Shown piece by piece: positions 1 through 7,010 of a stretch of 10,943 nucleotides of DNA (its first letter is position 1; each line of letters starts with the position of its first letter). The position numbers and the translations under genes were made by a program. Source of the stretch: Rhodospirillaceae bacterium (GTDB lineage: Bacteria > Pseudomonadota > Alphaproteobacteria > UBA7985); NCBI GenBank assembly GCA_002700865.1, contig PAFB01000018.1:1-10943 (forward strand), in the 5' to 3' direction. Below the pieces are notes generated by a model. The model saw only the letters and a program-made list of their open reading frames with translations. It did not search any database and was not told the DNA's origin.

Positions 1-120
1 CAGCTGATAGGTCGGACAGGTGCCAGTGCACAGGCCGCAATGTACGCAATTCCGGAAAATGGCTTCAGAACGCTGAGTTTCCGCGTCTTTGATCATGCCG
101 TCCTTAAAGAAAGTCTGCAT
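1..120 (-). CDS. glcF: Glycolate oxidase iron-sulfur subunit GlcF, N-terminal fragment
   Basis: Only the first 40 codons are in the window; the gene continues past the left edge. The reading frame opens with ATG at 120 and contains Cys25, Cys28, Cys31 and Cys35-Pro36, the CxxCxxCxxxCP motif that binds the first [4Fe-4S] cluster of GlcF-type ferredoxin subunits. In the known enzyme GlcF passes electrons from the flavin subunits GlcD and GlcE to the membrane quinone pool. The start is supported by a GAGGGG ribosome-binding site (130-135) with 9 nt spacing, and lies 3 nt after the glcE stop, so it belongs to the same transcript. The fragment is too short for the ORF-length filter, but its position directly after glcD and glcE makes the assignment firm. 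A related LutA/GlpC-type iron-sulfur subunit is the only realistic alternative. Confidence 0.88.
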   Translation of the reverse strand, partial: MQTFFKDGMIKDAETQRSEAIFRNCVHCGLCTGTCPTYQL

Positions 121-123
121 GGT

Positions 124-1041
124 CTAAATCCCCTCGTACATGCGGCCAGGGTTGAGCATTCCGCCGGGGTCAAAAGCGCGTTTGAGCAGGCGATGCAGGG
201 CGATATTGCCGTCGCTGAGCGGTTGGAAGCAGGGGTTATGCCGGCGGTGTTCGAGCGGGCTTTGGACCAGCAGCGCATGACCGCCCGCTGCCGCTGCGAG
301 CGCATGGATATCGCGCCCTTGCAGCGCTTCTGCCTCGCCACCCAGCCACAGCAAAGCGCCGTCCCACTGCTGGGCCATCACGCCCGGCCAAGCCGCCGCA
401 ATGTCTCCCGCCCGGTCACGCGGCAGGCTCAACCGCCAGACAAACGGTGAAGCCATGACAGCATCGAGCCCTTCGCCGGTCTGCGCCACTGCGCGGGCCT
501 TGGGCAGGACCTTGATGGTGATTTCAGTCAGGATGGCAAGCGTTCCCCAGGAACCACTCAGCCCACGGGGAATGTCGTAGCCAGAGACGTTTTTGACAAC
601 GCGACCACCGGCCTTGAGCAACTCGCCCTTACCGTTGATGTACTGCGCGCCCAGCACGTTATCCCGGGGAGCCCCAAGGCTCTCCCGCTCCGCGCCGCCA
701 AGGTTGGTGGCGATCACGCCGCCAAGGGTGGGTTCTCCGCCCAGCGCAATCGGCTCAAACGGCAGAATCAGATCGTGCTCGTCCAACACCGCCTGCAGAT
801 CGGTGATCAAGGTCCCTGCCCGCGCACCCAGCACAAACTCCTTGGGCTCAAAATAAGTGACCCCCGCCAGGCCCAGCGTGGACACGGGCGCCGCGTCGAC
901 CGGGTATCCGATACCGGCCTTGCTGCCACCGCCCTGAACGGCGATTGGCTGATCAAGTTGAGCGACGTGGCTGGCGAGGGCCTCAGGGGTGTCGAAGATC
1001 AGGCTGTTGGGTGCCTGCGCTCCTGTTTCGGCCGCTTTCAT
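124..1041 (-). CDS. glcE: Glycolate oxidase FAD-binding subunit GlcE
   Basis: The gene encodes 305 residues and is the second flavin-type subunit of the glycolate oxidase complex (glycolate to glyoxylate). Visible FAD-domain (PCMH-type) features are GGGSK at 37-41, a glycine-rich GGVIATNLGGAER stretch followed by GAPRDNVLG, and a KNVSGYDIPRG...SWGTL block, all typical of GlcE. The C-terminus ends in an FDPGGMLNPGRM motif shared with GlcD-like oxidases. It is somewhat shorter than the E. coli protein (about 350 aa), mainly in the middle and C-terminal part. I prefer ATG at 1041 over an in-frame TTG at 1044 because it forms a TGATG junction with the glcD stop, the usual sign of translational coupling. 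It lies 3 nt before glcF. Confidence 0.93.
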   Translation of the reverse strand: MKAAETGAQAPNSLIFDTPEALASHVAQLDQPIAVQGGGSKAGIGYPVDAAPVSTLGLAGVTYFEPKEFVLGARAGTLITDLQAVLDEHDLILPFEPIALGGEPTLGGVIATNLGGAERESLGAPRDNVLGAQYINGKGELLKAGGRVVKNVSGYDIPRGLSGSWGTLAILTEITIKVLPKARAVAQTGEGLDAVMASPFVWRLSLPRDRAGDIAAAWPGVMAQQWDGALLWLGGEAEALQGRDIHALAAAAGGHALLVQSPLEHRRHNPCFQPLSDGNIALHRLLKRAFDPGGMLNPGRMYEGI

Positions 1042-2510
1042 CAAGCCGCCGCCCGGCCGGGAACGACCTGACCAGCGGGTACACCATCCTCCTCCAGCGG
1101 GAAGACCTTACCGCCGTTCAACAGCCATTGCGGGTCAAACTGACGCTTGATTTCCTTCATCTGGTTGAGTTCGGCTGGGCTGAACATCAGCGGCATGTGA
1201 TCCCGCTTTTCAATGCCGACCCCGTGCTCGCCGGTAATGCAGCCACCGGCATCAACACACACCTTGAGGATTTCCGCACCGCAAGCCTCAACCTCATCGA
1301 GCACGCCCGGACGGTGGCTGTCGTACATGATCAGCGGGTGCATGTTGCCGTCGCCTGCGTGGAAGATGTTGGCGATTTCGAAGCCAAAACGCGCGCCGAT
1401 GGCGTAGATCTGTTCCAGAACGTCGGGCAGCTTGGTCACGGGAATGGTGCCGTCCATGCAGAGGTAATCCGGCGATATTTGACCGATGGCACCAAAGGCA
1501 CTCTTGCGGCCCTTCCAAATATTTTCGGCTGAGGCAAAATCCTCCGCGACGCGCAATGAGATCGCTCCATGATCGCGCGCCATGCCTTCAACAAAGGCAA
1601 GCTCTTCGGCAATTTCCGCCTCACTGCCCTCAACTTCGATGATCAGCAGGGCTTGCGCCTCGACCGGATAGCCTGCGCCGGTGAACCGCTCACAGGCCAG
1701 AATCGCCGGGCGGTCCATGAATTCTATCGCCACGGGGGTTCGGCCTGTTGCCATGATTGCAGCGACACAGGCACCGGCGTCCAGGGCTGAGTCAAATCCT
1801 GCCAGCAGCGGTCGCGCGGCTTCGGGCTTGTCCATCAAGCGCACGGTGACTTCGGTCACAACCCCCAACTGGCCTTCTGCGCCGACGATCATCCCCAGCA
1901 AATCGTAACCGGGCAAATCATAAGCCTGCCCCCCGATTTCAACGATTTCCCCATCCATGGTGACAAACTTGACGCCCAGAATGTGGTTGGTCGTCACGCC
2001 GTATTTCAAGCAGTGCGCGCCACCCGAGTTCATCGCAACATTGCCGCCAATCGTACAGGCAATCTGACTGCTGGGGTCCGGCGCATAGAACAGGCCCAGA
2101 TCGTCCACCGCCACGGAGATGTTCTTGTTGGTTACCCCCGCCTGCACCACCGCCGTTTTGTTTTCCGTATTCACGTCGAGAATTTCATTCATTTTCGACA
2201 GCCCCAGAACAACGGTGTCGAGCTGCGGCAGCGCGCCGCCCGCCAGCGAAGTCCCCGCACCGCGCGCCATCACAGGCACGCCGTTGTCGTTGCAGTACTT
2301 GAGCACCGCCGCGACCTGTTCTGTTGTCTCCGCAAGGGCAACCAGCATCGGCACGGTTCGGTAGCAGGCGAGGCCGTCGGTCTCGTAGCCCTTGAGCTCA
2401 TTGGCAGAGGTTATCAGCAGCTCATCGTCACCCAACAATTGGCGCAGATCGCTCGCAATGGTTTCGCGACGGGCCAGAACCGCAGACGATGGGCTGGGCA
2501 TATTCAGCAT
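1041..2510 (-). CDS. glcD: Glycolate oxidase FAD-linked catalytic subunit GlcD
   Basis: The protein has 489 residues, close to E. coli GlcD (499), and belongs to the FAD-linked oxidase type 4 family that oxidises 2-hydroxy acids. The N-terminal half has the PCMH-type FAD domain: ARGAGTSLAGG, then IGGNVAMNSGGAHCLKYG and a GAEGQLGVVTEVTVRL block. The C-terminal half has the substrate-side motifs IFHAGDGNMHP and GGCITGEHGVGIEKRD, whose histidines and acidic residues are the metal/substrate ligands in this family, and a terminal QFDPQWLLNGGK motif. The order glcD-glcE-glcF supports glycolate oxidase rather than D-lactate dehydrogenase, although D-lactate may be a side substrate. The start is ATG 2510 (alternative ATG 2501). 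No good Shine-Dalgarno precedes either; a TTGGTCT half-site occupies that position instead. Confidence 0.95.
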   Translation of the reverse strand: MLNMPSPSSAVLARRETIASDLRQLLGDDELLITSANELKGYETDGLACYRTVPMLVALAETTEQVAAVLKYCNDNGVPVMARGAGTSLAGGALPQLDTVVLGLSKMNEILDVNTENKTAVVQAGVTNKNISVAVDDLGLFYAPDPSSQIACTIGGNVAMNSGGAHCLKYGVTTNHILGVKFVTMDGEIVEIGGQAYDLPGYDLLGMIVGAEGQLGVVTEVTVRLMDKPEAARPLLAGFDSALDAGACVAAIMATGRTPVAIEFMDRPAILACERFTGAGYPVEAQALLIIEVEGSEAEIAEELAFVEGMARDHGAISLRVAEDFASAENIWKGRKSAFGAIGQISPDYLCMDGTIPVTKLPDVLEQIYAIGARFGFEIANIFHAGDGNMHPLIMYDSHRPGVLDEVEACGAEILKVCVDAGGCITGEHGVGIEKRDHMPLMFSPAELNQMKEIKRQFDPQWLLNGGKVFPLEEDGVPAGQVVPGRAAA

Positions 2511-2512
2511 GA

Positions 2513-2579
2513 TTTTAGACCAACAATTAGGAGTTTCTCACCGATACCCTGAAATCTATACCGAAAATTGGTCTGAAAA
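2513..2579. promoter_or_regulatory. Widely spaced inverted repeat before glcD, candidate GntR operator
   Basis: TTTTAGACCAA (2513-2523) and TTGGTCTGAAAA (2568-2579) are inverted copies of the same TTGGTCT(A/G)AAA element, 44 bp apart. Half-sites containing TGGT/ACCA are typical of operators for FadR-subfamily GntR regulators, and a regulator of that kind is encoded immediately upstream. The usual compact TGGT-N3-ACCA palindrome is absent, so binding would involve two separate sites, possibly with looping. One copy lies in the putative promoter spacer; the other ends 3 nt before the glcD start codon, where a ribosome-binding site would be expected. Confidence 0.45.
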
Positions 2580-2582
2580 CAA
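2555..2582 (-). promoter_or_regulatory. Possible sigma-70-type promoter for glcDEF
   Basis: On the minus strand TTGTTT (2582-2577) and TATAGA (2560-2555) are separated by 16 bp and would start transcription near 2548, about 38 nt before the glcD ATG. The hexamers are weak (3/6 and 4/6 matches), so this is a tentative call. Its appeal is position: it is in the only sizeable gap within the gene run, and one TTGGTCT half-site falls inside its spacer. Confidence 0.35.
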
Positions 2583-2597
2583 TACCACCGCGCAAAA

Positions 2598-3377
2598 TCA
2601 GGCCTCAAATCCGTAAGTTTCTGCTCTCAATCTGGCAGTTTCAAATCGCTGTCGCATTCGCTTAGCGTCGCTGAAAAAGTTGATGATGAAGGTCAGATGA
2701 TCGCTCATTGCCTGCTCCGCTCCGGCGACGTCTCCGGCGATGATCGCAGCACATATGGCTTGGTGCTGCGCCAACAGCTGATCTTTACCGCCAGCTTCGA
2801 GGTAGACCACGTACCGATTGTAAAACACGCCTTGCCGGATCAGCTCAAAGATCGAGCGCAGCGAAAAAATCATCATTGGGTTGTGGGTGGCTTCGGCGAT
2901 GGAATGGTGGAAATCGGCATCCAGTTCAGCCCCGACGTTGGGGTCATCCTGCTCATGGAGTTCGGCCATAGCGTCGAACTTCGACTGGATGATCTGCCGG
3001 TCAAATTCCGTCGCCCGCTCTGCGGCCAGACCGGCGGCTTTGGACTCCAGCAACACGCGAAATTCCATGTAGTCGAGGTAAGCTTCTTCATGCCGGGCAA
3101 ACAGACCTATCAGCGGCTTGGAGATTGCCGAGCCGACGATATTGGCGATGTAGGTGCCTCCCCCCTGCTTAGCCTCAACCAGCCCCAGTTGTTCGAGGGT
3201 TTTCAGCGCTTCCCGCAAGGTTTGGCGGGAGACCTCCAGTTGTTCGGACAGCTCGCGTTCACCGGGGAGTTTTTCGCCATCGCGCAGGGCGCCGTGCAGG
3301 ATCATTTGCTCAAACTGCTCAACAACCGCATGCGCGACGCGGGTGTGCTCAACCTTGCGAAATTTTGTTCCGGCCAC
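2598..3377 (-). CDS. GntR-family (FadR/FCD) transcriptional regulator, probable glycolate-operon regulator
   Basis: The protein has 259 residues from GTG 3377. Residues about 12-78 are the GntR winged helix-turn-helix, with the hallmark LPGERELSEQLEVSRQTLREAL and the GGGTY wing. Residues about 95-235 are an FCD ligand-binding domain with the metal-binding set Asp153, His157, His205 and His227 visible. Family members such as GlcC, LldR and PdhR sense small carboxylates, so glycolate or glyoxylate is a reasonable but unproven ligand. It sits in line with, and 87 bp before, glcD, and 37 bp after the MFS gene. An in-frame upstream ATG at 3470 would overlap the MFS coding end and add 31 residues unlike the family, so I reject that start. 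Repressor versus activator cannot be told from sequence. Confidence 0.9.
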   Translation of the reverse strand: MAGTKFRKVEHTRVAHAVVEQFEQMILHGALRDGEKLPGERELSEQLEVSRQTLREALKTLEQLGLVEAKQGGGTYIANIVGSAISKPLIGLFARHEEAYLDYMEFRVLLESKAAGLAAERATEFDRQIIQSKFDAMAELHEQDDPNVGAELDADFHHSIAEATHNPMMIFSLRSIFELIRQGVFYNRYVVYLEAGGKDQLLAQHQAICAAIIAGDVAGAEQAMSDHLTFIINFFSDAKRMRQRFETARLRAETYGFEA

Positions 3378-3386
3378 GTGCTTTAA

Positions 3387-3392
3387 TCCTCT
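3387..3392 (-). promoter_or_regulatory. Ribosome-binding site that fixes the GTG start of the GntR gene
   Basis: On the minus strand AGAGGA lies 9 nt before the GTG at 3377. It places the start inside the gap after the MFS stop codon and gives a normal family-length protein. Confidence 0.6.
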
Positions 3393-3414
3393 GAACCTCG
3401 CGGTCAATATAGCC

Positions 3415-4656
3415 TCAGGTGTCGGCCTGACCAGACGGCTGCGCCAATGGAACACCCCCAAACCGCACAATCACACCAAAGACAATTAAGGGCACCAAAA
3501 CTATCAACGCAAATATCTGCAATCCTTGCCAGCCAAAAATCACCAGACAGGCACCGGATGTCAGCGCCGCAACGGCTGAAAAGCTGGAGACGATCATGTC
3601 GTTGACACCCTGCGCGCGCAACTTTTCAGCCGGTGAGGCGAGTAATGTCACCATGATAGCGCCGCCAACGTACAGGAAGTTCCAGCCCAACCCAAGCAGC
3701 ACCAAAGCAACCAAAAAGGCCCACAGCGCAGGCGCAAACAAGGCTGTGACTGCGGCGCTCACCATGAACATCATACCGATAAAGATAAACCGATCCCGAC
3801 GCAGCCAGCGCACAAGCTGTCCGCTAAAAAGCGAAGGAGCGAACATGGCGATTACGTGGGCCTGGATCATGTAGGTATTCACCTCGAAGGCGAAATTTTG
3901 GTTCTTCATTTCCAGCGCTGACGCCACCATCAGCAGTGTCATGACGCCGTACCCAACCGCGCCACAAAGCGCAGCAAACCAGTAGAGCGGTTTTGACAGG
4001 ACGATTGAACCCACCCGCCGCCCCTCTGCCTGCGCCTCACGCTTGGCCGCCTGAGCTTGGCGGACGGTTTCTGCATCATTGGGAAAAGGCAGAAAAATCA
4101 GGATGAGCACCACCAGCCCACACACCACTCCCATCATCAAAAAGGGCGCGATGTAGTTCTCGTACGGAAAAAACATACCGGCGCTACGTGCCAGCGTTGG
4201 GCCGAGGAAACCTGCGATGACGCCTCCGAACAAGGCGAGTGACACTGCCATTTCCCGCAAGTCTGACGGCGAGCGGTCAATCGCGGCGAAGCGCAAAGTG
4301 GCGAGACCGGCGAGGAAGACCCCCAGCAACATATGGCCCAGGCACAGCAGTAAGAAGCTGCCCACAGCCATGGCCAAAGCGGAGACCAAAGCCGAAACCA
4401 CACCGAGCAAGCTCGCCATGACGTTCACCGACTTGCGTCCAAACCGACCCATAAGCATGGTCAGGGGCACCGCTGACGCCATCAACGCGAGGAACTGCAG
4501 GCCGTAAGGCACAGTCGCTAAACTCTGATTCGGGGCAAGCGCCTCGCCCGCCAGTGAAGTCACGGCGACGCCGATGGTTGCCGCGCTGGTTCCTAAGCCC
4601 ATACAGAGCGAAAGGAGCAAAACCCCGACGGGAAGGCGCAAAACGGTACTGAGCAT
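3415..4656 (-). CDS. MFS transporter in the glycolate/glyoxylate gene run
   Basis: The 413-residue protein is a major facilitator with roughly 12 hydrophobic segments and a hydrophilic central loop near 195-220 rich in Glu, Lys, Arg and Gln. The loop between helices 2 and 3 carries GRFGRK (70-75), the conserved MFS motif A core. The substrate cannot be read from the sequence. Its start lies 9 nt after the stop of the CoA ester lyase gene, and its ribosome-binding site AAGGA overlaps that stop (TAAGGA), so the two are translationally linked. The regulator follows after 37 bp. This context suggests import of glycolate or a related 2-hydroxy acid, or export of a product; it is not a GlcA/LldP-type lactate permease. 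Family assignment is certain, substrate is inference. Confidence 0.9.
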   Translation of the reverse strand: MLSTVLRLPVGVLLLSLCMGLGTSAATIGVAVTSLAGEALAPNQSLATVPYGLQFLALMASAVPLTMLMGRFGRKSVNVMASLLGVVSALVSALAMAVGSFLLLCLGHMLLGVFLAGLATLRFAAIDRSPSDLREMAVSLALFGGVIAGFLGPTLARSAGMFFPYENYIAPFLMMGVVCGLVVLILIFLPFPNDAETVRQAQAAKREAQAEGRRVGSIVLSKPLYWFAALCGAVGYGVMTLLMVASALEMKNQNFAFEVNTYMIQAHVIAMFAPSLFSGQLVRWLRRDRFIFIGMMFMVSAAVTALFAPALWAFLVALVLLGLGWNFLYVGGAIMVTLLASPAEKLRAQGVNDMIVSSFSAVAALTSGACLVIFGWQGLQIFALIVLVPLIVFGVIVRFGGVPLAQPSGQADT

Positions 4657-4665
4657 GAATTTTCC

Positions 4666-5532
4666 TTAATCGGAGAATTGTCCAAACGCTGTCGCACGCC
4701 GGATGGTTTCTATTGCGTCCTTAAGGTGAAGCCGTTCTACCATCTCGCCTTCTATCTGAATCGCGCCCACATCAGCATTTTTTGGGTCGTCAAAACTCGA
4801 AATGATTGTTTTGGCCCGGTCGATTTCCTCAACGCTGGGTCCGAAAGCTTGGTTGCAGGCCTCAATCTGCGCCGGGTGGATCAGTGTTTTCCCCACCATG
4901 CCCAGTTGCGCGCCCTGAAGGCATTCTTCGGCGAAGGCCTCAAGGTCACGGAAGTTGTTCGAAACGCTGTCGAGGACCGCTAAGCCTGAACCTGCGGCGG
5001 CGAGCACGACTTCACTGAACCATGGCACCATGTTCCACCGCCCCGGAACCTTTGGAACACCCACCCCTTGCGCCAAATCGTTGGTTCCAAGCACAAACGC
5101 CTGCAGGGCGGGCGCATCCGTGACAGCGCCGTGCGCCAGTTCGCGGATATTCAGGATTGCTTGCGGGGTTTCGATCATGATCCACAGAGCCGCCGTGCTG
5201 CCCTCTAAAGCCCACTGACAGGCGAGCAATTCATCTCGGGTGGAGACTTTGGGTACCACGACCACATCCGCCTGACGGGCAAGCAGGATATCGGCGGCAA
5301 AGGCGCTGTGATCCAGCGCGTTGGTCCGCACCGCCAGCCTTCGCTTCCCGTAAGCGCTCCACCGGTCCAAAGCCCCCGCAATGCCAGTGCGAGCCGCGCT
5401 CTTCATGGTTGGGGCAACGGAGTCTTCGAGGTCGAAAATCACGGCATCGCAAGCGAGCGATTGGGCCTTTTCCAGCGCGCGTGCGTTGGTTCCGGGCATA
5501 AACAGGGCAGAGCGAGGCATAATTGGCTTCAT
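4666..5532 (-). CDS. HpcH/HpaI-CitE family CoA ester lyase (malyl-CoA lyase or thioesterase type)
   Basis: The protein has 288 residues from ATG 5532. It shows the family landmarks in order: RSALFMPGTN (7-16), the FDLEDSVAP block (33-41), Arg69 in VRTN, VVVPKV, Glu121 in IETP, Asp152 in GTNDLA, and a GKTLIHPAQ motif near the C-terminus. Arg69, Glu121 and Asp152 correspond to the catalytic Arg and the Mg-binding Glu and Asp of CitE-like enzymes. Members cleave or form malyl-CoA, beta-methylmalyl-CoA or citramalyl-CoA, and some hydrolyse malyl-CoA. A lyase acting on glyoxylate would fit the glcDEF genes downstream. The exact activity cannot be decided here. An upstream in-frame TTG (5544) is one base from the GGGGGAG sequence (5547-5553), while ATG 5532 is 14 nt from it; ATG 5520 is another option. 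A TTGACG (5603-5598) on this strand might be a -35 element, but no matching -10 was found. Confidence 0.87.
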   Translation of the reverse strand: MKPIMPRSALFMPGTNARALEKAQSLACDAVIFDLEDSVAPTMKSAARTGIAGALDRWSAYGKRRLAVRTNALDHSAFAADILLARQADVVVVPKVSTRDELLACQWALEGSTAALWIMIETPQAILNIRELAHGAVTDAPALQAFVLGTNDLAQGVGVPKVPGRWNMVPWFSEVVLAAAGSGLAVLDSVSNNFRDLEAFAEECLQGAQLGMVGKTLIHPAQIEACNQAFGPSVEEIDRAKTIISSFDDPKNADVGAIQIEGEMVERLHLKDAIETIRRATAFGQFSD

Positions 5533-5576
5533 CGGTGCACACAAACTCCCCCGCTAAATCCTGTCGAGGTATGGCC

Positions 5577-5623
5577 GCCTTGCGCAAACTCGCATGGCGT
5601 CAAGGGTACTTTACGCGCAAGGC
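5577..5623 (+). promoter_or_regulatory. 9-bp inverted repeat covering the ribosome-binding site of the second MFS gene
   Basis: GCCTTGCGC (5577-5585) and GCGCAAGGC (5615-5623) are exact inverted copies, 29 bp apart. The right arm includes AAGG (5619-5622), the likely Shine-Dalgarno for ATG 5631. As RNA the pairing would mask that site; as DNA the dyad sits in the divergent gap between the lyase and transporter genes and could be an operator. Neither role is shown. Confidence 0.35.
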
Positions 5624-5630
5624 TCAGGGC

Positions 5631-6854
5631 ATGCTCCAGTTTGATCCGCTTTCACCCAACGCCTTACGTCATCCGCTATACCTGCAGTGGACCGTTGGTT
5701 TTGTGATCGGCAGCATTGGCCTTTGGATGACCCGTTTGACGCTGGGTTATGTCGTCTGGGAACTCACGCAGTCGCCTGCACTGACCGGCCTGACGGCATT
5801 TTTGATCCTCGCTTTGCCCGCTGTAATGGGGCCATTTTTGGGGGTCTGGATCGAGAACCTGAACCCCAAGCGCGTGATCGTCGTGGTTCAGTTCCTTAAT
5901 CTATGGATCTATTTTGCCCTCGCCCTGATTGCTTTTGTCGGGACCAGCTCAGTCCTCCCCTACCTGTTTGCCTCTGCGGCTATTGGGTTTGTGGTGGCGA
6001 TTTGGCAGCCTGCACGGCTGGTGATGCCGACACTTCTGGTCCCCGACGCGGCTTTGGGGTCGGCGGTTGCGATCAACTCGACGCTGTTCAACACCGCGCG
6101 CATCATTGGACCGGCGTCTGCGGCGTGGGCTATTGCCTTTGGCGGCGTGACGCTGGCGTTCTTTCTGGGGTTCGTGCTCTACGTTATCTTTTTCTTTGCC
6201 GTCCTTTTCCTGCGCGTCGAGCCCCCTGCGAAGTCCAAGGCAACCGGATCGTTCGCAGATCGGTTTGCCGGTGGCCTGCGTGAGGCAGCGAAGGACCCTC
6301 TGATCCTGCTCGCCATGGCCGCAACCACTTTTTCAGGATTTTTTGTGCGTGCGGTGGTCGAACTTATGCCCGCCATCAATGGCGAACTGATCGCCAACGG
6401 CACCGCTCAGACCTTGGGCTATTTGACGTCAGCCGCAGGTATTGGTGCGATTTTCATGGGTACAGTCCTTGCCACACAGCGCGGGACGGCAGCGCAAATG
6501 CTGGGATACCTGTTTGTCGGCGGCATTGTGGGTGGCCTGGCGGTATGCGGGATGGCGGTTTCAGCGTCGGTCTGGATGCTGCTGCTGTTATCTTTCGTGG
6601 CGGGCGGGGCAGGCACTCTCACCCTGATCGGCAGTCAGGCGTCCATTCTGCAAACGGCACCGAAAGATTTCCGCACGCGTATCATGGCCTTGTGGGGCGC
6701 TTTGGCTTTTGGTGGCATGGGGATCGGTAGCGTGGCAAGCGGAGCCCTTGCATCGCTGATCGGCCTGCCGCTGACTCTGTCCATCTTTGGCCTCATCGGT
6801 GCGCTGGGCAGCGGGATTCTATGGGCCTACTCAAAGTACAGCAAAGTGGGATGA
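5631..6854 (+). CDS. MFS transporter, MFS_3/EntS-like
   Basis: The protein has 407 residues from ATG 5631, with about 12 membrane segments starting at a YLQWTVGFVIGSIGLWM-type first helix. The architecture, with a central FADRFAGGLREAAKDP segment leading to helix 7 and the NPKRV loop between helices 2 and 3, resembles the MFS_3 group that includes the enterobactin exporter EntS. That group mostly exports small molecules, but the substrate here is unknown and no siderophore genes are nearby. In-frame ATG codons at 5523 and 5571 were set aside: the first overlaps the divergent lyase start, and the second has its GAGG only 1 nt away. ATG 5631 has AAGG at 8 nt spacing. The gene is transcribed away from the lyase and is probably its own unit. 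Confidence 0.85.
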   Translation: MLQFDPLSPNALRHPLYLQWTVGFVIGSIGLWMTRLTLGYVVWELTQSPALTGLTAFLILALPAVMGPFLGVWIENLNPKRVIVVVQFLNLWIYFALALIAFVGTSSVLPYLFASAAIGFVVAIWQPARLVMPTLLVPDAALGSAVAINSTLFNTARIIGPASAAWAIAFGGVTLAFFLGFVLYVIFFFAVLFLRVEPPAKSKATGSFADRFAGGLREAAKDPLILLAMAATTFSGFFVRAVVELMPAINGELIANGTAQTLGYLTSAAGIGAIFMGTVLATQRGTAAQMLGYLFVGGIVGGLAVCGMAVSASVWMLLLLSFVAGGAGTLTLIGSQASILQTAPKDFRTRIMALWGALAFGGMGIGSVASGALASLIGLPLTLSIFGLIGALGSGILWAYSKYSKVG

Positions 6855-6863
6855 ATCTGCTAA

Positions 6864-6882
6864 ATTTACTATATTGGTAAAT
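6864..6882. promoter_or_regulatory. Dyad ATTTAC-N7-GTAAAT upstream of ald
   Basis: A six-base inverted repeat (6864-6869 and 6877-6882) in AT-rich DNA, just after the MFS stop and about 130 bp before ald. Its centre is about 52 bp, close to five helical turns, from that of the second dyad, a spacing that would put both on one DNA face. It could be a site for an Lrp/AsnC-type protein, which often controls ald, but no such gene is in the window. Confidence 0.3.
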
Positions 6883-6916
6883 CAAAATCCGTCTCTTTAT
6901 CCACATTGTCGGCTGA

Positions 6917-6936
6917 TTTCCTAATTTTAGGGGAAA
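6917..6936. promoter_or_regulatory. Dyad CCTAA-N2-TTAGG with flanking TTT/AAA upstream of ald
   Basis: The core arms lie at 6920-6924 and 6927-6931, flanked by TTT on the left and, after two extra G, AAA on the right. It lies about 75 bp before the ald start. It is a plausible operator for an Lrp/AsnC-type regulator or another dimeric protein; it lacks the GC-rich stem and T-run of a terminator. No convincing sigma-70 promoter was found nearby. Confidence 0.35.
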
Positions 6937-7010
6937 TACGCAGCAAACTTCGTAAATCTTTCGACAGTTTCAGGGCTATGATCCCATGAGAGATTGAGAG
7001 GATAAATGCC

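Noticed and set aside
124..3386. Long plus-strand open frames opposite glcE, glcD and gntR (for example 945-1532, 1983-2552, 2697-3386)
   Set aside because: They are antisense shadows of well-recognised genes, without family motifs or supporting ribosome-binding sites.
3378..3470. Upstream extension of the GntR regulator to an ATG at 3470 (290 residues)
   Set aside because: It overlaps the end of the MFS gene, adds residues unlike the family, and the GTG at 3377 has a good AGAGGA site at 9 nt.
5598..5603. TTGACG on the minus strand as the -35 of the lyase operon
   Set aside because: No acceptable -10 hexamer lies 16-18 bp downstream, so it is only mentioned under the lyase gene.
5523..5630. 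Longer N-terminus for the EntS-like MFS protein (ATG 5523 or 5571)
   Set aside because: The first overlaps the divergent lyase start and the second has its GAGG only 1 nt away; the first membrane helix follows soon after ATG 5631.
6961..6982. TCGACA and TATGAT upstream of ald as a sigma-70 promoter
   Set aside because: Each hexamer is a 5/6 match, but the spacer is only 10 bp, far too short.
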